Source: Phaeosaccion multiseriatum (taxonomy: Eukaryota; Ochrophyta, other classes). From it: DNA of 64,000 nt. The DNA lies in the NCBI GenBank assembly GCA_965112735.1, contig OZ218952.1:1612001-1676000 (forward strand). The letters run 5' to 3'. The notes beneath the pieces are model-generated. The model made no database searches. It was not told where the DNA came from and saw only the letters and a program-made list of their open reading frames with translations. Made by a program: the position numbers and the translations under genes. Numbering within the stretch: position 1 is the first letter of the stretch; every line of letters starts with the position of its first letter. Shown here piece by piece: positions 26,805 to 39,054 of the stretch.

Positions 26805-29800
26805 CGTGTGTGTGTGTATGGGAGGGGGGGGGGGGGCGCAATCCAGGTCGAGTGGAGGTCGGGGAGGGGGGTGACATGAGTGGAGGTGGGGGAGTCGAGT
26901 TGGAGATCGGCAAGGAGGGCAAGCGAGGACCGGCGTAGAGCCGAAGAAGGAATCCCAACAAAGAGAAGGGACTACACACGTACGCACGCACGCAGCATGC
27001 GCTTGACACATGTGCCAAGGGACCAGTCTGACCAGTCTGACCCATAAGCTGCCTACTGCCGCCAATACGCCTCTGCTACGCCTCAGCTGCTGTTCCTCTG
27101 TGGTAGGTACACTGTTGGAGGTTGTGTTTAATACTAATCCTACCCTTCCCACTTTTTAGTTGTGTTTTGTACTAATCTTACCCTTACCAAAACACCTGGA
27201 AGAAGTCTTTTGTACGAATCATACTGAAACACCTACCTTAATGAAGGGGTGGAACATTCCGATGGCGTTGGATCCTCCACCAACGCAGCAAACGACGTAG
27301 TCCGGCAGCCCGCCAGCCTGTGAGAAGGGGGGAGGGGGGTGAGGATACCAACCAGACTTGAGGAGGTAAGGGGTTAGGCCTACAGGTGGGGGATTCGATT
27401 CGATTCGATTCGGTTCAGAGGAAGGAGGAGGAGGAAACAGGGAGGAGTACGTCTTCCCTTCCTTCCTTCCTTCCTTCCTTCCTTCCTTCCTTCCTTCCTT
27501 CTTCTTACCTGCTCCAGCATTTGCTCCCTGGACTCCTTTCCGATGACAGCCTGGAAGTCTCGCACAATGGTGGGGAAGGGGTGGGGGCCGATGGCGCTGC
27601 CGATGAGGTAGTGCGTAGTCCGAACATTCGTCACCTGCACATGAACACGAGAGAGAGAGAGAGAGGGAGGGGGGGAAGAGGATGAGTAAAGATGGCGCGC
27701 CACGTACCACACAGAGAGTCAGTAAAGCGTAGCCAAGCGTCAGATTCAGTTCACCTCCGTTATCACCATCCAAAACATCGATCTGCGTAAGATATGGCAT
27801 CCCACTCAGTCAGTCAGTCACTCTCTCACCGCCTCTCTACTCCGGCACCTCAGTCAGTGACTTACCCAGTCTCTCATTGCCTCGTTGATGGCGTCCTTGA
27901 GGGTTTTGCTGCCGCTCTGCACAGGCACAACTGTGGCCCCCAGCATCTTCATGCGGAACACTGTGTGTATCGTAAGGGGGACAGAGACACAGGACGGACA
28001 CGTCAGAGGGACACATTAGAGGGACACGTCGGAGGGACACCTCAGAAGGACAGGACACAGAGGAGCGGGACAGAGGGACAGAAAAAAGTCAGTAGTAAAG
28101 CAACGAGCGGAAGGTGAGTGAAGTGGGGAAGAAAGTGTATCACTACAGCAGCACGACCCGCTGCGATGCACGTTAAGCCTCGCGAGAAAGCCCCATCCCT
28201 CACCCGCTCCTGTCCTCCCATCCCTGCCCTGCCATCCCTCACCACTCCTGTCCTCCTCTCCCCTCTCCTCTCCTCCTCTCTCCTCCTCCCTTGGGTTGGG
28301 GTGGTGGATAGGATGGGGTTGGACTTACCGTTGAGCTTTTGCCTCTCGCAATCCACCGCTCCCATGTACACAATGCACTCCATGCCCAACAAGGCGCACA
28401 CCGTCGCCGTGGCCACTCCATGCTGCCCCGCCCCCGTCTCTGCGATGATGCGGTTCTTGCCAATGCGCTTGGCCAACAGAGCCTGTCCAATGGCGTTGTT
28501 GATCTTGTGTGCACCCGTATGGGCAAGCTCCTCTCTCTTGAGCCAAATCTGCGCCCCTCCCATAAGCTCTGTGAGCCGCTTGGCGTGGTACATGACCGTA
28601 GGACCGCCCACGTAGTTCTTACGGTACCAGGCCACCTGCGTTAGGCAGTTGGTGATACAATACATACGGCAGGGGAGGCAGGCGTCAGAAAATGGACGAG
28701 TCGCAACGGCGGCAAGCAGGGGGGGGTGCTTGACATGGCGCGTTGGGGGAAATGAGTCGAGGAGGTGGAAGAGACGGAGAGACAGAAACAGATGTATCGG
28801 GAGAGAGGGAGATGGAGAGAAAAAGATAGAGATTCATAGATTGTGAGTGACGGGATGAGAATGGAATGTAGCGGTTCATCCCGAGGAGTGCATCATCGCC
28901 TTTCAGCGGTCAACAGCCCTTGAAACGGAAACGCCTCTAACTGAAAGATGTCTCTAGGCCCCCGTGACTGACACCCCACCATGATGTGAAGCCAAGCTCC
29001 GCAAAGGCAAAAGAGGCACAGAAAAGAATAGGGGGCCGCTAAGCAAGCAAGCTCATGTTGCTTGTGCTTGTGTTTGCTTGTCGTTGTCATGCCTGCTCGA
29101 TTTGCTCGCCTTGCTCGCTTGTGATCCTCTATCAGCCCAAAGCCACACACACACACACACACATACATACACACACACACACACCACACCACACACACCA
29201 TCACGCACGCACGCACCTCCTCGTGGAACTTGGGGTCTGCCTGCGCGTCTGCGTAGGCCTCTTCGAGCTCTCTGTGGGCCTCCACGAGCGTTTCGGGAAT
29301 GTAACGCCCTCCGAAGGCACCGAAGTACGCTGAGCTCACGTCCCTTGTGCTGTACGTCAGCTCAGATCTGTGGGGGGACGAGTGAGTGGGTGAGTGGGTG
29401 AGTGAGCGAGTGCGTGGGTGGGTGGTGGGGTGGGGTCACATCACCTCCCGTCATCATGCTCAGTCACCCCCTCACCCCCTCCTCCCTCACCCCCTCACCC
29501 CCTCCTCCCTCACCCCTTCCCTCCTCACCCCTTGCCTCCTCCCCCCTCACCTCCCGTCGTGCTTGTAGCTGCCAGTGACCCCGTCTAGTCCCTTGGTGAG
29601 GCCGGCAGTAAACTCCTTCAGATTGGTCGCCTTCTCCGCTGCAGGGGCGTCCGCCGCCGCCTGAGATTGTGCACCAGAGCGTATGGAGGTGAGCATAAAA
29701 GTCGAAGATAGCACCTTCCACACCATTTTTGTCTCTCTCCCTCCCTCCCACTCCCCCCCTCCCTCTCTTTGCCCCCTCTCTTTTTCTCACACCCTTTCCC

Positions 29801-29961
29801 TCTCTCACCCCTCTCTCTCCGATCCTTCTCTCACCCCATCTCTGCCCTCTCTCTCGCACCCCCTCTTTTGCCCTCTCTCCCTCCCCTCTCTCTCACACCC
29901 CCTCTTTGCGCTCCTACACCCCCCCCCTTCCCTCTCTCACCCCGCTACCACCATCTCTACC

Positions 29962-29995
<34 letters not shown>

Positions 29996-32446
29996 ACCCT
30001 CCCCCTCTGCCCCCTCTTTCCTCTCTACCACCACCCCTCTCTCCCCGCCTCACCTTGTCTATGGACGTCATGATGGCCGACCCCACTACAACCCCATCAG
30101 CAAGCCCCCCCACCTCTGCCACGTGCTCGGGCTTGGAAATGCCAAAGCCCACAGCCAGGGGCCTGTAAAGGGGGGGGGGCGATGCAAGGGGGGGGGTGGG
30201 AGACGGAGGGGGAGGGGAGGGAGAGGCGGGTGATGATGAGGAGGGGCACGGGAGGAGGGGGGAAGGCGGGAGAGGCAGGCAGAGGGTAGGCAAACAACAG
30301 AGGTGAGAGGTGGGTAAAGGCTTGTGGGACACTTGTAGTAACGACGCACTGATCATCATCTTCTCATCCTTCCTTCCTTGTTCTGCAATCATATAGTTGG
30401 TCACGTGTTCCCGTCCTCTTCGTCTTATATCGTGTTCAATAGGGACAGACTTACTTATCCGTCACGGCTCGGATTCGACCGACAAAGTCGCTGAGGCTCG
30501 ACGAAACGCCTTCCCTGGCCCCCGTCACTCCCGTCACGGACACGCAGTAGATGAAGGTATCGGCGGATGACGCCACAAAGGGGAGGCGCTCGTCCTGACA
30601 CCAAGCGACAGAAGAAGTGACAGAATCGAGTCAGTTCGGGTACAGGGTACATAAGGGGCATGTTTGTTTATGTGCTGATGGAGGGGAGGGGAGAGGGGAC
30701 TAGAGAGGGGAGAGGATAAGTAAACCAACCAACCAACCAACCAACCAACCAACCAACAGTGATAAAGTGGAGACGGTTTGGCATGCATGGGGTGTGATGA
30801 GAGGTACTGTTGAGTCCAGCCGGACGTATTCTCTGTTCTCTTGCTCCTTCCTTCCTTCCTTCCTTCCCTTCCCTTCCTTGCCTTACCGTGGTGGTGGGTG
30901 AGACAAGGGGGATGTAGGAGAGTCCCTTGCTGCGGCACTGCACCACGAACTCATTGGCCTCATCGGGGAGAAGGTCCACCACAATGAAACCGTCGCCTCC
31001 AGCCTCCTTCACGTCCTATTATCATGGGAGGAGTCAAACACACACACACACACACAATGACACGTATGTTAGGGAGAGAGGAGAGAGACGGCAGCAGCAG
31101 CAGCGAAGCAGAGGGGAGGGGGGGAGAGAGAGAGAGCAGAGCATGGTAGAGCAGAGCATGGTAGAGCAGAGTGTGGTAGAGCAGAGTATGGTAGAGCAGG
31201 ACCTTCCACCGACCTCCATGAGACGCTCAAGACCGTAAGCAAGGAAGGGGTTGAGGTAGCCCATGAGGATCACGGGAGCCTTGAGGCCCTTTGCTCGGGC
31301 GTCCTTAATGTACTGCAGGCAGTCGCCAAGGTTCACTCCGTTCTTCAGAGCCACCTGATCATGCAAGAGAGTGGATGGAGGAGAGGAGTGTGGATTAGGT
31401 TTGGGGGTTATTGACTGACAGGAATCAACCTAAGAAGTATACGTATGTGGGGGGGAGTAGGTGGCGTTGGTTGGGTAGAGGGTTACTACTAACACAGGGG
31501 GCGGAGGAGGTGAAGCATGTGGAAAGGTCGACCCTCTCCCTCCTCCTCTTCCAAAAGTACGACGCATTCTCCTCTACTCTAGTTCTCCTCTCCCTCGCCA
31601 CCAACGAACCTGATTGGTTAGCTGGATGGTGGCTCCATCAGCCTGCGGGTCAGTGAAGGGCACACCCAGCTCAATGACCTTGGCACCCCCTGCCTCTAGG
31701 GCAAGGAGCAGCTCCACTGTATCGTCCTTCTTGGGGTAGCCTGCCGTCAGGTAGGGGATGAAGGCTGCCTTGCCCGTAGATGCCACTTCGCTGAACACAC
31801 TCTGGATGCGAGACATGCCTCCTGCTGAGGACTGGAAAGACGAGACATTGAGAGCGAGGGAGGTCACAATAAATAGAAAACATCATCAGCAGAGTGATAT
31901 GGTGGACAGGAGGGTAGAGGACATTAGCAAGAAGGTCTTGTGTTGGCGTGATGGTACGTGTTCACTGCTGGCAGAGGATAAGGCACAGGAAAGCAGGGCC
32001 TTACGCTGTATCCTTACCGCCATGTTGCTCGTAGCGTCCGCCTCAGTACTAGCCAGCCTCAAGGAGCCAACTGCTGCTCTGTCTCTTCTGCTGACCTTGC
32101 CAAAAGACGAGAAGCTCCTTCCTCCTGCTCCTGTTCCTGCTGGAGCGTTCTTTGTGGCTACCGCGGAGATCACTCGGTGTCTGTGTCTCACAGCGACGGG
32201 AAGGACACGCGAGACTGTGTGCGTTAAACATGCGAGGAAGATGCAGTGCAAACCGAGAGAGGATGAGAGAAGAACCGTCAGAGAGACAGAGAAATGGGGG
32301 GGGGGAGGAACGTATGTGTAAGACTTGCTTCTTCTTCTTTACCCAACTGCGTCACGGTGTTCCCTCTTACCTTGGAAGGCGGAGGAGAAGCCAAGGAGGC
32401 AGCACACAGTAACGATCGAAGTAGCAGTCGTGGCGATCGGGGCCAT
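25795..32446 (-). CDS. Bifunctional plastid tryptophan synthase (TrpA-TrpB fusion)
   Basis: Fifteen exons: 32446-32371, 32214-32018, 31831-31610, 31354-31214, 31015-30887, 30594-30455, 30162-30054, 29660-29551, 29367-29217, 28635-28329, 27960-27866, 27634-27509, 27317-27237, 26729-26620 and 26161-25795, giving 786 residues. It makes tryptophan from indole-3-glycerol phosphate and serine. Residues 1-25 form a signal ending in SSAFQ, then a basic transit region, implying a plastid location. The alpha domain (about 97-365) has E145 in VIELGVPF and D156 in PQADG, the catalytic pair. The beta domain (about 385-780) has the PLP lysine K469 in HTGAHKIN, the phosphate loop GGGSNA and a [11 protein letters not shown] end. 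Alpha-beta order matches fungal TRP5. The C-terminus is uncertain: reading on from LNV adds [10 protein letters not shown], or a GTACGT donor leads to another exon. Confidence 0.93.
26172..26231. repeat. GGAA/GGGA repeat in a TrpAB intron
   Basis: (GGAA)n merging into (GGGA)n. On the gene strand this is a TTCC/TCCC tract just upstream of the CCGAAAG acceptor of the last exon. Confidence 0.8.
26735..26818. repeat. TG microsatellite in a TrpAB intron
   Basis: (TG)n of about 84 bp with TGCG interruptions, immediately upstream (gene strand) of the exon starting at 26729. Confidence 0.85.
27457..27502. repeat. CCTT repeat in a TrpAB intron
   Basis: (CCTT)n next to the donor of the exon ending at 27509; (AAGG)n on the gene strand. 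Confidence 0.8.
28648..28659 (+). repeat. Dispersed motif copy GTTGGTGATACA (TrpAB intron)
   Basis: Exact core within the 16-mer GCAGTTGGTGATACAA, antisense to the gene, 12 bp from an exon boundary. The same 16-mer occurs at 33949-33964. Confidence 0.55.
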
Positions 32447-33376
32447 TACCAAGGGTTGACGAGGTGTGAACGGTGGGAGCAAGCCTTATGAGGAGGCTTC
32501 CACCCCGGGAAATAATTCATTGACTTCCATGTGACTGACAATCTCACTCTCTCTCTCTCTCTTGCCCCCCGTGGGTCGACGTGGGCACTGCACTTTCCCG
32601 GTGAACTCGCCCTCAGTCTTGCGATACGATGGTGCCGAACACAGGAAGGTAGCCCACGTGCGTTGGAGCGAGCAAGCGACGTGGTCGGCAAGAAGAGCAT
32701 TGGATCATTGGAGTGTTGAGTGTTGTGGATGATGGGGGGGGGGAAGTTTGCCCCTCGCTCTGAGCCCAGCAAAAGGGGCGGCTGGGAGAGGAGTGGATGC
32801 AGCAGCATCAGGGGCAGCCAGTGCCAGTGCCGTGTGGGTAATGATCGTGGTCATGCCACATACTCACATACCCACCATCGCCATTCCTCTCGCGAGCCTC
32901 TCAAGCAAAGGAAGGGCCTTGGGCTGACTCAGGCGATCAGGCACTCAGTCACAAGAAGGGTCCGTCCGTCCGTCCGTCTGTCTGTCCCAACAACTGTCGC
33001 CACCTCCCACCAACACCCCCCCTTGCTTGGCCCTTGAGCCATGAATCTTGGAGCTTGGACCGTGGATCCAAAAGGAAGCCTCGAAGGATCGAAGTCTCGC
33101 GCCATCTCAGCGTACTATGTGTGGGCATTGTTTGAGATCGTCCAGCATTGGCGACGCCATGAAGGACCACTCGGGGCCATTGTGAGATGAGTCAGGACGA
33201 CTTGTTCGGGCAAAAGCAGTCCAAGCACCGCACCGACCGTTGCAATGGCATCTTTGTGACCCCGCCCTGCATGCCCTGTCCTCCACCCCTGTCCTCCACC
33301 CCTGTCACTCTTTGTGGACGACTCGCACATGTCGAGCTTCCAGCCAGGCCTCCTCCTCTCGCCTCGTCAGACTCTG
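32447..33376. other. Intergenic region upstream of TrpAB
   Basis: 5' flank of TrpAB and 3' flank of the methyltransferase gene. It contains a CT tract (32541-32561), a G-run (32732-32741) and a CCGT/CTGT tetranucleotide run (32964-32986). No domain-bearing reading frame was recognised. Confidence 0.5.
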
Positions 33377-33918
33377 TTACAGATCTCCCTCCCTGCTGCT
33401 GCCCTGCTGCGGTGCCTCCCCCTTGTCGAGTGAGTGGAGTGTCTCGAGCAACATTTCTCGAGAAGGGGCCGTGAAGCGCTCCTCCGTCTTCTTCAGCACC
33501 ACGTGATAGTCCTTGTGCAGCACCTCCAGCTGACCCCCACATGCCTGTGGTTCAAGTTCATAAGGCAACGAAAGAAGGGTCAAGAGACCAATTAAAGCTG
33601 AGGGATCATTAGCTAAGGGAAGAGATGAGGCGGGAGGGATGGGAACGTCATGGGGGTGCGTATTCCATTCCGAGACTAGGCAAGCGTACTCGAGAACTCC
33701 CTCTCTCTCTCTCTCCTTGCACCACCTCTGAGAGTCCTCGGTGGGGAAGGAGCGAATGAGCGTGGGGGAGGTCTTACTACTGTCAGTGTCTCCTTCTCTC
33801 CTTACATTGAGCAGGACATCTACGCCCGCCCGAGTGGAGGGAGAGGTGGGGCCGTCGCCTTGTGCTCCCCATTCGTAGTCATCAAACATCATCAAGCCTA
33901 CACCGTGTCGTCAGAGCC

Positions 33919-33953
<35 letters not shown>

Positions 33954-35272
33954 TGGTGATACAATCAAAATGATGACGGCAAGGAAGGGGAAGGGAACAT
34001 GAGACGGGGCGGCGCGGTCTTGACCAGTGAATGGGCGAGAATGGGAATGGTCTCTGCTCCTTCGTTGCAGCCCAGCCCCCTCCCCCGCCCCCGAAATCAC
34101 ACACACCACACACACACGCATGCATACACACATACACACACACACCTCCAGGCTTGAGCAAGCGGAAGGCGAGAAGAGCGTCGGACGCGACATCATACAT
34201 CTCGTGTGAACCATCGATATACACCACATCGAAGCTGCTTGGGAGCAAGCAGGGCAGGGCAGGGGAGAGGGGAGAAGAGGGATGAAGTAGAGGGGGGAGG
34301 GAAGGGGGAAGAGGGGGCTCCGTTGGAAGGCCAAAACGAAGCGAAAGGAAAGAGATGCAGGAAGAGACGGATAGATAGGTTCATGGATGCGCCCCAGGGC
34401 AGGCAGTGCTATTGCACTGTTGCACCTTTCCTCCCGTGGGCATCACGCGACTCTGTGAGACTCCGACAGGCTATTGTCTTTATTTATTTATTTATTTATT
34501 GTCAACACTCACCTTTTGGGTTCCTCCTGCGCGATGAGAGAGGCGAGCGCATGCTGAGAGTCTCCCCTGAGTGCGCGGATAGAGCCGGCTCGACCGCTAC
34601 CCTTCTGCCGCTCCATGTTGTGTGCGAAGCGCTCTCGAACGCTGTTCATATTGAGCCCGGCCTCCTGATGCTCCACGCCTCCCTCCCACGAGTCGATGCA
34701 CACAAGCTCGCTTAGCTGAGAGAATGAGAGGAGCAAGTTGGTAAAGGAGTTTTGGGGGGAGAGGGGGGACGGGTGGGGGTGGTGAGGGCTTTGTGGGCAC
34801 TAGATTTCCCTCCAGCTCCAGACGGTATGGTCGCATGTCTTTCACGACTCACCGGGTGTCGGAGCATGTGCTGCGCCAACCACACCGAGCTGCCTCCCTC
34901 AAAGCTTCCCACTTCCAGCACAGACAGCGGGACGGACAGCGCCTCCGCACGGTGCGCGAGGGGCAAGAAGAACGCCTCAAAGAGACGCACAGCGCCGTTC
35001 TCTTCGAAGAAGTAGTGCGTCCTCCATAGGCCTTCTCTCTCGGCCTGCACCTGCGCCAGTAGAGCAGACTCGCAGCGATCCCTTTGGCCCACTATCCCTT
35101 GCCTGTCACACCATTCGGTCACGGCCTTCTTTGTCTCTCCATGGCCTACGTCCTGGGGAACTTCAAAGCTCGCGATGCGCCCATCAACCTGGATCTCCAG
35201 CCTCAGAGGAGCAGATGCAGCAACCGTAGTGATTATGACAAAGAAAAAAAGGATGATTCCCCATCTTGACAT
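33377..35272 (-). CDS. Secretory-pathway class I SAM-dependent methyltransferase
   Basis: Five exons (35272-34853, 34715-34513, 34234-34146, 33897-33806, 33544-33377) encode 323 residues. A signal peptide or anchor (MSRWGIILFFFVIITTVAAS) points to the secretory route. Methyltransferase_24-type motifs follow: motif I LEVGSFEGGSS (119-129), VCIDSWEGG, the acidic motif VVYIDGSHEMYDVASDAL, the post-motif LLKPGG, MMFDDYEWG, and a last strand-helix unit GGQLEVLHKDYHVVLKK. It transfers a methyl group from SAM to an unknown acceptor. The acceptor of exon 3 is a tandem AAGCAG site, so an extra Ser is optional. The last intron (33805-33545) is 261 nt, open in frame, so retention would insert 87 residues without a stop; homologous spacing favours splicing. 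Confidence 0.8.
33912..33963 (+). repeat. GCA repeat ending in the dispersed motif
   Basis: (GCA)n from about 33917 runs directly into GTTGGTGATACA at 33952-33963, antisense in the third methyltransferase intron. The trinucleotide repeat and motif are contiguous and in register. Confidence 0.65.
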
Positions 35273-35491
35273 GAGAAAAACTGTAGCCCTAAGAAAGGAA
35301 GAGACCTAGGAGGGGAAGGCGATGAAGGGAAGATGCTGAGGAGGGAGAAGAGGATAGAAAGGAAGGTGGCATGAGGGTGGTAATCGATTCGGTAATCGAG
35401 GTTAGGCCGCCTTCGGATCACTCACTTGTTGACATAATTTTGTGCCGCCAGTTTCAAGCGTGCATCAATTCCTGCTTGCTTCCTCTAGGTC
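35273..35491. promoter_or_regulatory. Candidate bidirectional promoter, methyltransferase/TPR gene
   Basis: 219 bp between divergent starts. A CTCTAGG string 4 bp before the plus-strand ATG resembles a splice acceptor, so the TPR gene may have a 5'UTR intron. Confidence 0.4.
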
Positions 35492-37024
35492 ATGGCCGTG
35501 GATGCCTCTCTGTCGGTGGGAGGAACGAGGGGAGAGAAAAATGAAGACCCCTCTTCTCCGGGGGCTACCGCAGGTGACGAGCAAGTCCCTATCAGCAAGT
35601 CGCACCTTCTCGATAGATACGTAGGTCAAGGAAGGGGGAAGGGCAGGGCAAGCCAGAGGAAATGGGCTGCAGAAGGAGGAGGGACTCCAGGGAAGCAGGA
35701 GGGAGAACTAGTCTCGCCAATAACAGCAACGCGAGACGAAAGGGAAGAAGGGAAAGTCCGATTATTGCCAGGCAGGTTGCGAATTCCGGCGCTGCCAGAC
35801 CATCAGCCCTACGGGCCCCACAGCGCCCGAATGTTCCACCGTGCCGCTTCAAGGCGCATCTTGACTGCGGGAGGGGGAGACGGAAAGTATGTGCCAAGGC
35901 CACCGGACGGTGCTGTGGCTCCGAGGACCTCAAACCAGCCTGGATATCAAGAAGAGGAGGGAGGAGGAGGAGGAGGAGGAGGAGGAGGAGGAGGAGGAGG
36001 AGGAGGACGAGGACGAGGAGGAGGAGGAGGAGGAGGAGGAGCAGGAGCCCAAGACTCGCTGAACAAGTATGAGCGCGCTCGTCTGCCTGTGCGTGTCATG
36101 GTGGACGGTCCCAAGTCTTGCTTTGCTCAGATCCTCTACGGGAGGGGAGATGGAGAGGACGAGTACAGCACCTTTGTGCGCAGCTTGGGGAAAGGAGTAG
36201 GGGGCGATCGTCGTGCACGGCGGAACCGCTCCTCACCACAGAGAGGAGGCTCCGGAGAAAGGACTCGGAGTGCCGAGGGGGGTGTGCATGTCTCCCAGAC
36301 GCTGTCGGCCTTGGAGTTCTTCCGGCTCTTCTACGGCTTGACGGACAACCGAATGACTCTCGCGGATTTGGTGGAGAAATGGCTGGAGCACAGCAGCACT
36401 GATTTCGTCGATAACCCCCCTTGCACGGCTGCGGGCGCGAGCAGCAGTAGCACTGGTGGCCGGAGCTGCAACAACAACAACAACAACAACAACAACAACG
36501 CACGTGATGACTCGACTTGCAACAAGGGTGAGCAGCAGAGGCTCATGGACCAGGCCTCCTTCCTCAAGGCCTTCCACGAGCTGGGGGAGAAGAAGTGCAG
36601 CAATCTGGCCGATGGCAGCGGGAAAAGACACGACAGAGAGTTTCTCAGACACGTCTATCCGTTCGTGCAGCTAGTCTCTGGGGCTGCCGCTGCCCACGGT
36701 GGCGGCGGCACAGGACGAGGCAACGGCCCCAACGGCCTCAACACGACGAGTCTTGTTGGGGTGGCGGGAGGACAGGCGAGAGGCTTAGGAGGGGGAGATG
36801 GAGTGGCGGTATACGGCCAAGTGGGATTCATGCTGAGGGTTGAGGTGGCGGAGTTCCTGGCTGGACAACACACCTTTGCCAGCAAGAGGTTGTTTGCGGC
36901 CAACTGCTTCGACAGCAAGGCGGCCTTGGCACATCGGCGGAAGAGAGAGCGCGCCGCTGCGGCAGCGGCAGCAGCAGCTGTGGCAGCGGCGGTAACGGCG
37001 GCATCGGAGGCGGAGGCAGCAGCA

Positions 37025-37071
<47 letters not shown>

Positions 37072-39020
37072 TCAAGAAGGCATGGTGGTGGAGGGGGACG
37101 GCGCAGACAGTTCCGATACAGCAGCAGCAAGAGAAAAAGTAGCCGCAGAGAAAGCAGCAGTAGCAGCAGCGGCGGCTTCAGCAGCAGCTTCAGCGACAGC
37201 AGCAGCAGAAGAGAGTAGAGCCCCTCGCTCTCCGTGGGATCAAGTCGTGTCGAGCAACGCTGGATTGAGTTGGGTGGAGTGGTTGGGCGTGGCTGCAGGT
37301 GGCGGCCTCAGACAAGGCTTGTGTACTATCGCGGAGTTACGGAGGGCCTTCGAGGCGGCTAGAGACTTGCCGTTCCGGCCGTCAGGGTCACAACCACGCC
37401 TTCCGAAGCGGTTGGTGGTACAGCAGAGACCGGAGGTTGCGACCCACGACGGGTTTGGGGAAGAGGGGGCAGACGCGGAGGAGGGGGCGGAGGGGGCGGA
37501 TGGGGGGGAGGAGGAAGGAGGGCTGGGGTACCCTCAGTTCCTTGAAGCTCTGGCGCTACTTTCTCAGTACGTGGCATCAAGGCTCCGAGAAGCATACCCT
37601 ACCATAGCTGGTCCACCACCGACCTCACCGCCGGGGGGGAGGGAGGGGGAGAACATCTGGGCCTCCAGCCCTGGGGAGAGGAGTAAGGAGAGGCGCTCTT
37701 CCTCCTTCTCCTCTTCTTCTTCTCACACAGGAGGAGACTTGACGAGGTTGAAGAAAGCAGCGGTGAGAGGAGGAGGAGGAGGGCAGTGTGAAGACGGCGT
37801 CCCTCCGGAGGAAGGGGTTACTCAAGCAGGAGGCGTGGGGGGGAACATCGACAGAAACCGAAGGGGGAAGGGGAAGGGGGCACGGCAGACGGGGGGTGAG
37901 CTGCCGGTGGGCCTGGGGGGAGCGGTGCAGCAGGAGGGGCACGAGGGGCAGGAGGGGCAGGAGGGGCAGTCAGCGCCGAACGAGGAGGAGGTCGCAAGAC
38001 AAAGCTTTCAATTGGGACCGCTCAAGGTGGGTGTGGTGTGACAACAGAACAAGAGAACAAGAGAACAAGAGAAAAAGAAACTATTTGTATTACTCTGGCT
38101 CCCTTTCCTCTCCCTCTCTCTTCTCTCTTCCTTCACTCCGCGGGCTGAGATCTTTGTCGGATCAGAGTCAAAGAGGATTCAAAGAAAGAGGACGAGAAGG
38201 GCGAGATGGCGATGGCGCGCTGCTCATTCTATGGACTACTTGTGCTTGTTTGTGCTTGTTCACTCCGTCGAAGAGTCTTGCCCACCAATCAGTAACTCTA
38301 CCCTACCCTACCCTATCCTACCCGATCCTACTCACACACACGCGTGCACACACACGTACACACACATATACACACACACATATACACACACACATACACA
38401 CACACACACACAAACACAGGCCCTCTTCTTCCACCTACGCCAATCGGTAAAGTACACGGAGGGCGAGGGGGAGGAGGACGACGACGACGACGACGAGGAG
38501 GAGGAGGAGGAGGAGAAGGAGAAGGAGGAGAAGGCAGTGGATGGGGCGGGTGGTGCACTGGCAGCAGCGAAAGCAGCAGCAAGGCGGCGGCGCGGACGCT
38601 CCAATAACAGCAACCACAGACGTGAGCAAGAGCGACGGGGGAGGGGAAGGAGGACGAGAGGACAGGCAGGGGGAGGAGGAGGAGAAGAAGGGGCCCTGTC
38701 TTTCTCTCCCTCCGTTTCTCCGACAGCGACATGGGGGCGAAGAAGCAAGAGCGGTGGCCGCAGGAGGGGGGGAGAGAAGCAAGGAATGGCACTGTATGGC
38801 CGTGCGCACCACTTGCTGGAAGAGGAGGAGGGGGAGGAGGGGGAGGATGATGATATTGATGATGAGGATCATGTCTTCGAGTATGAAGATGGCGACGACG
38901 ACGACGACGACGAAGATGACCAACTCCGATGGCAAGACGAGCGGCGGCGGCAGAGGAGGGGACACAAAGGCAGACGAGAAGACGAAGACGACGACAAAGA
39001 GGATCATGATGATGATGGCA

Positions 39021-39054
<34 letters not shown>

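Noticed and set aside
37411-37422. Motif-like GTTGGTGGTACA as a firm member of the dispersed family
   Set aside because: One mismatch, no GCA on the left side, and it encodes an ordinary Leu-Val-Val; kept only as a possible variant.
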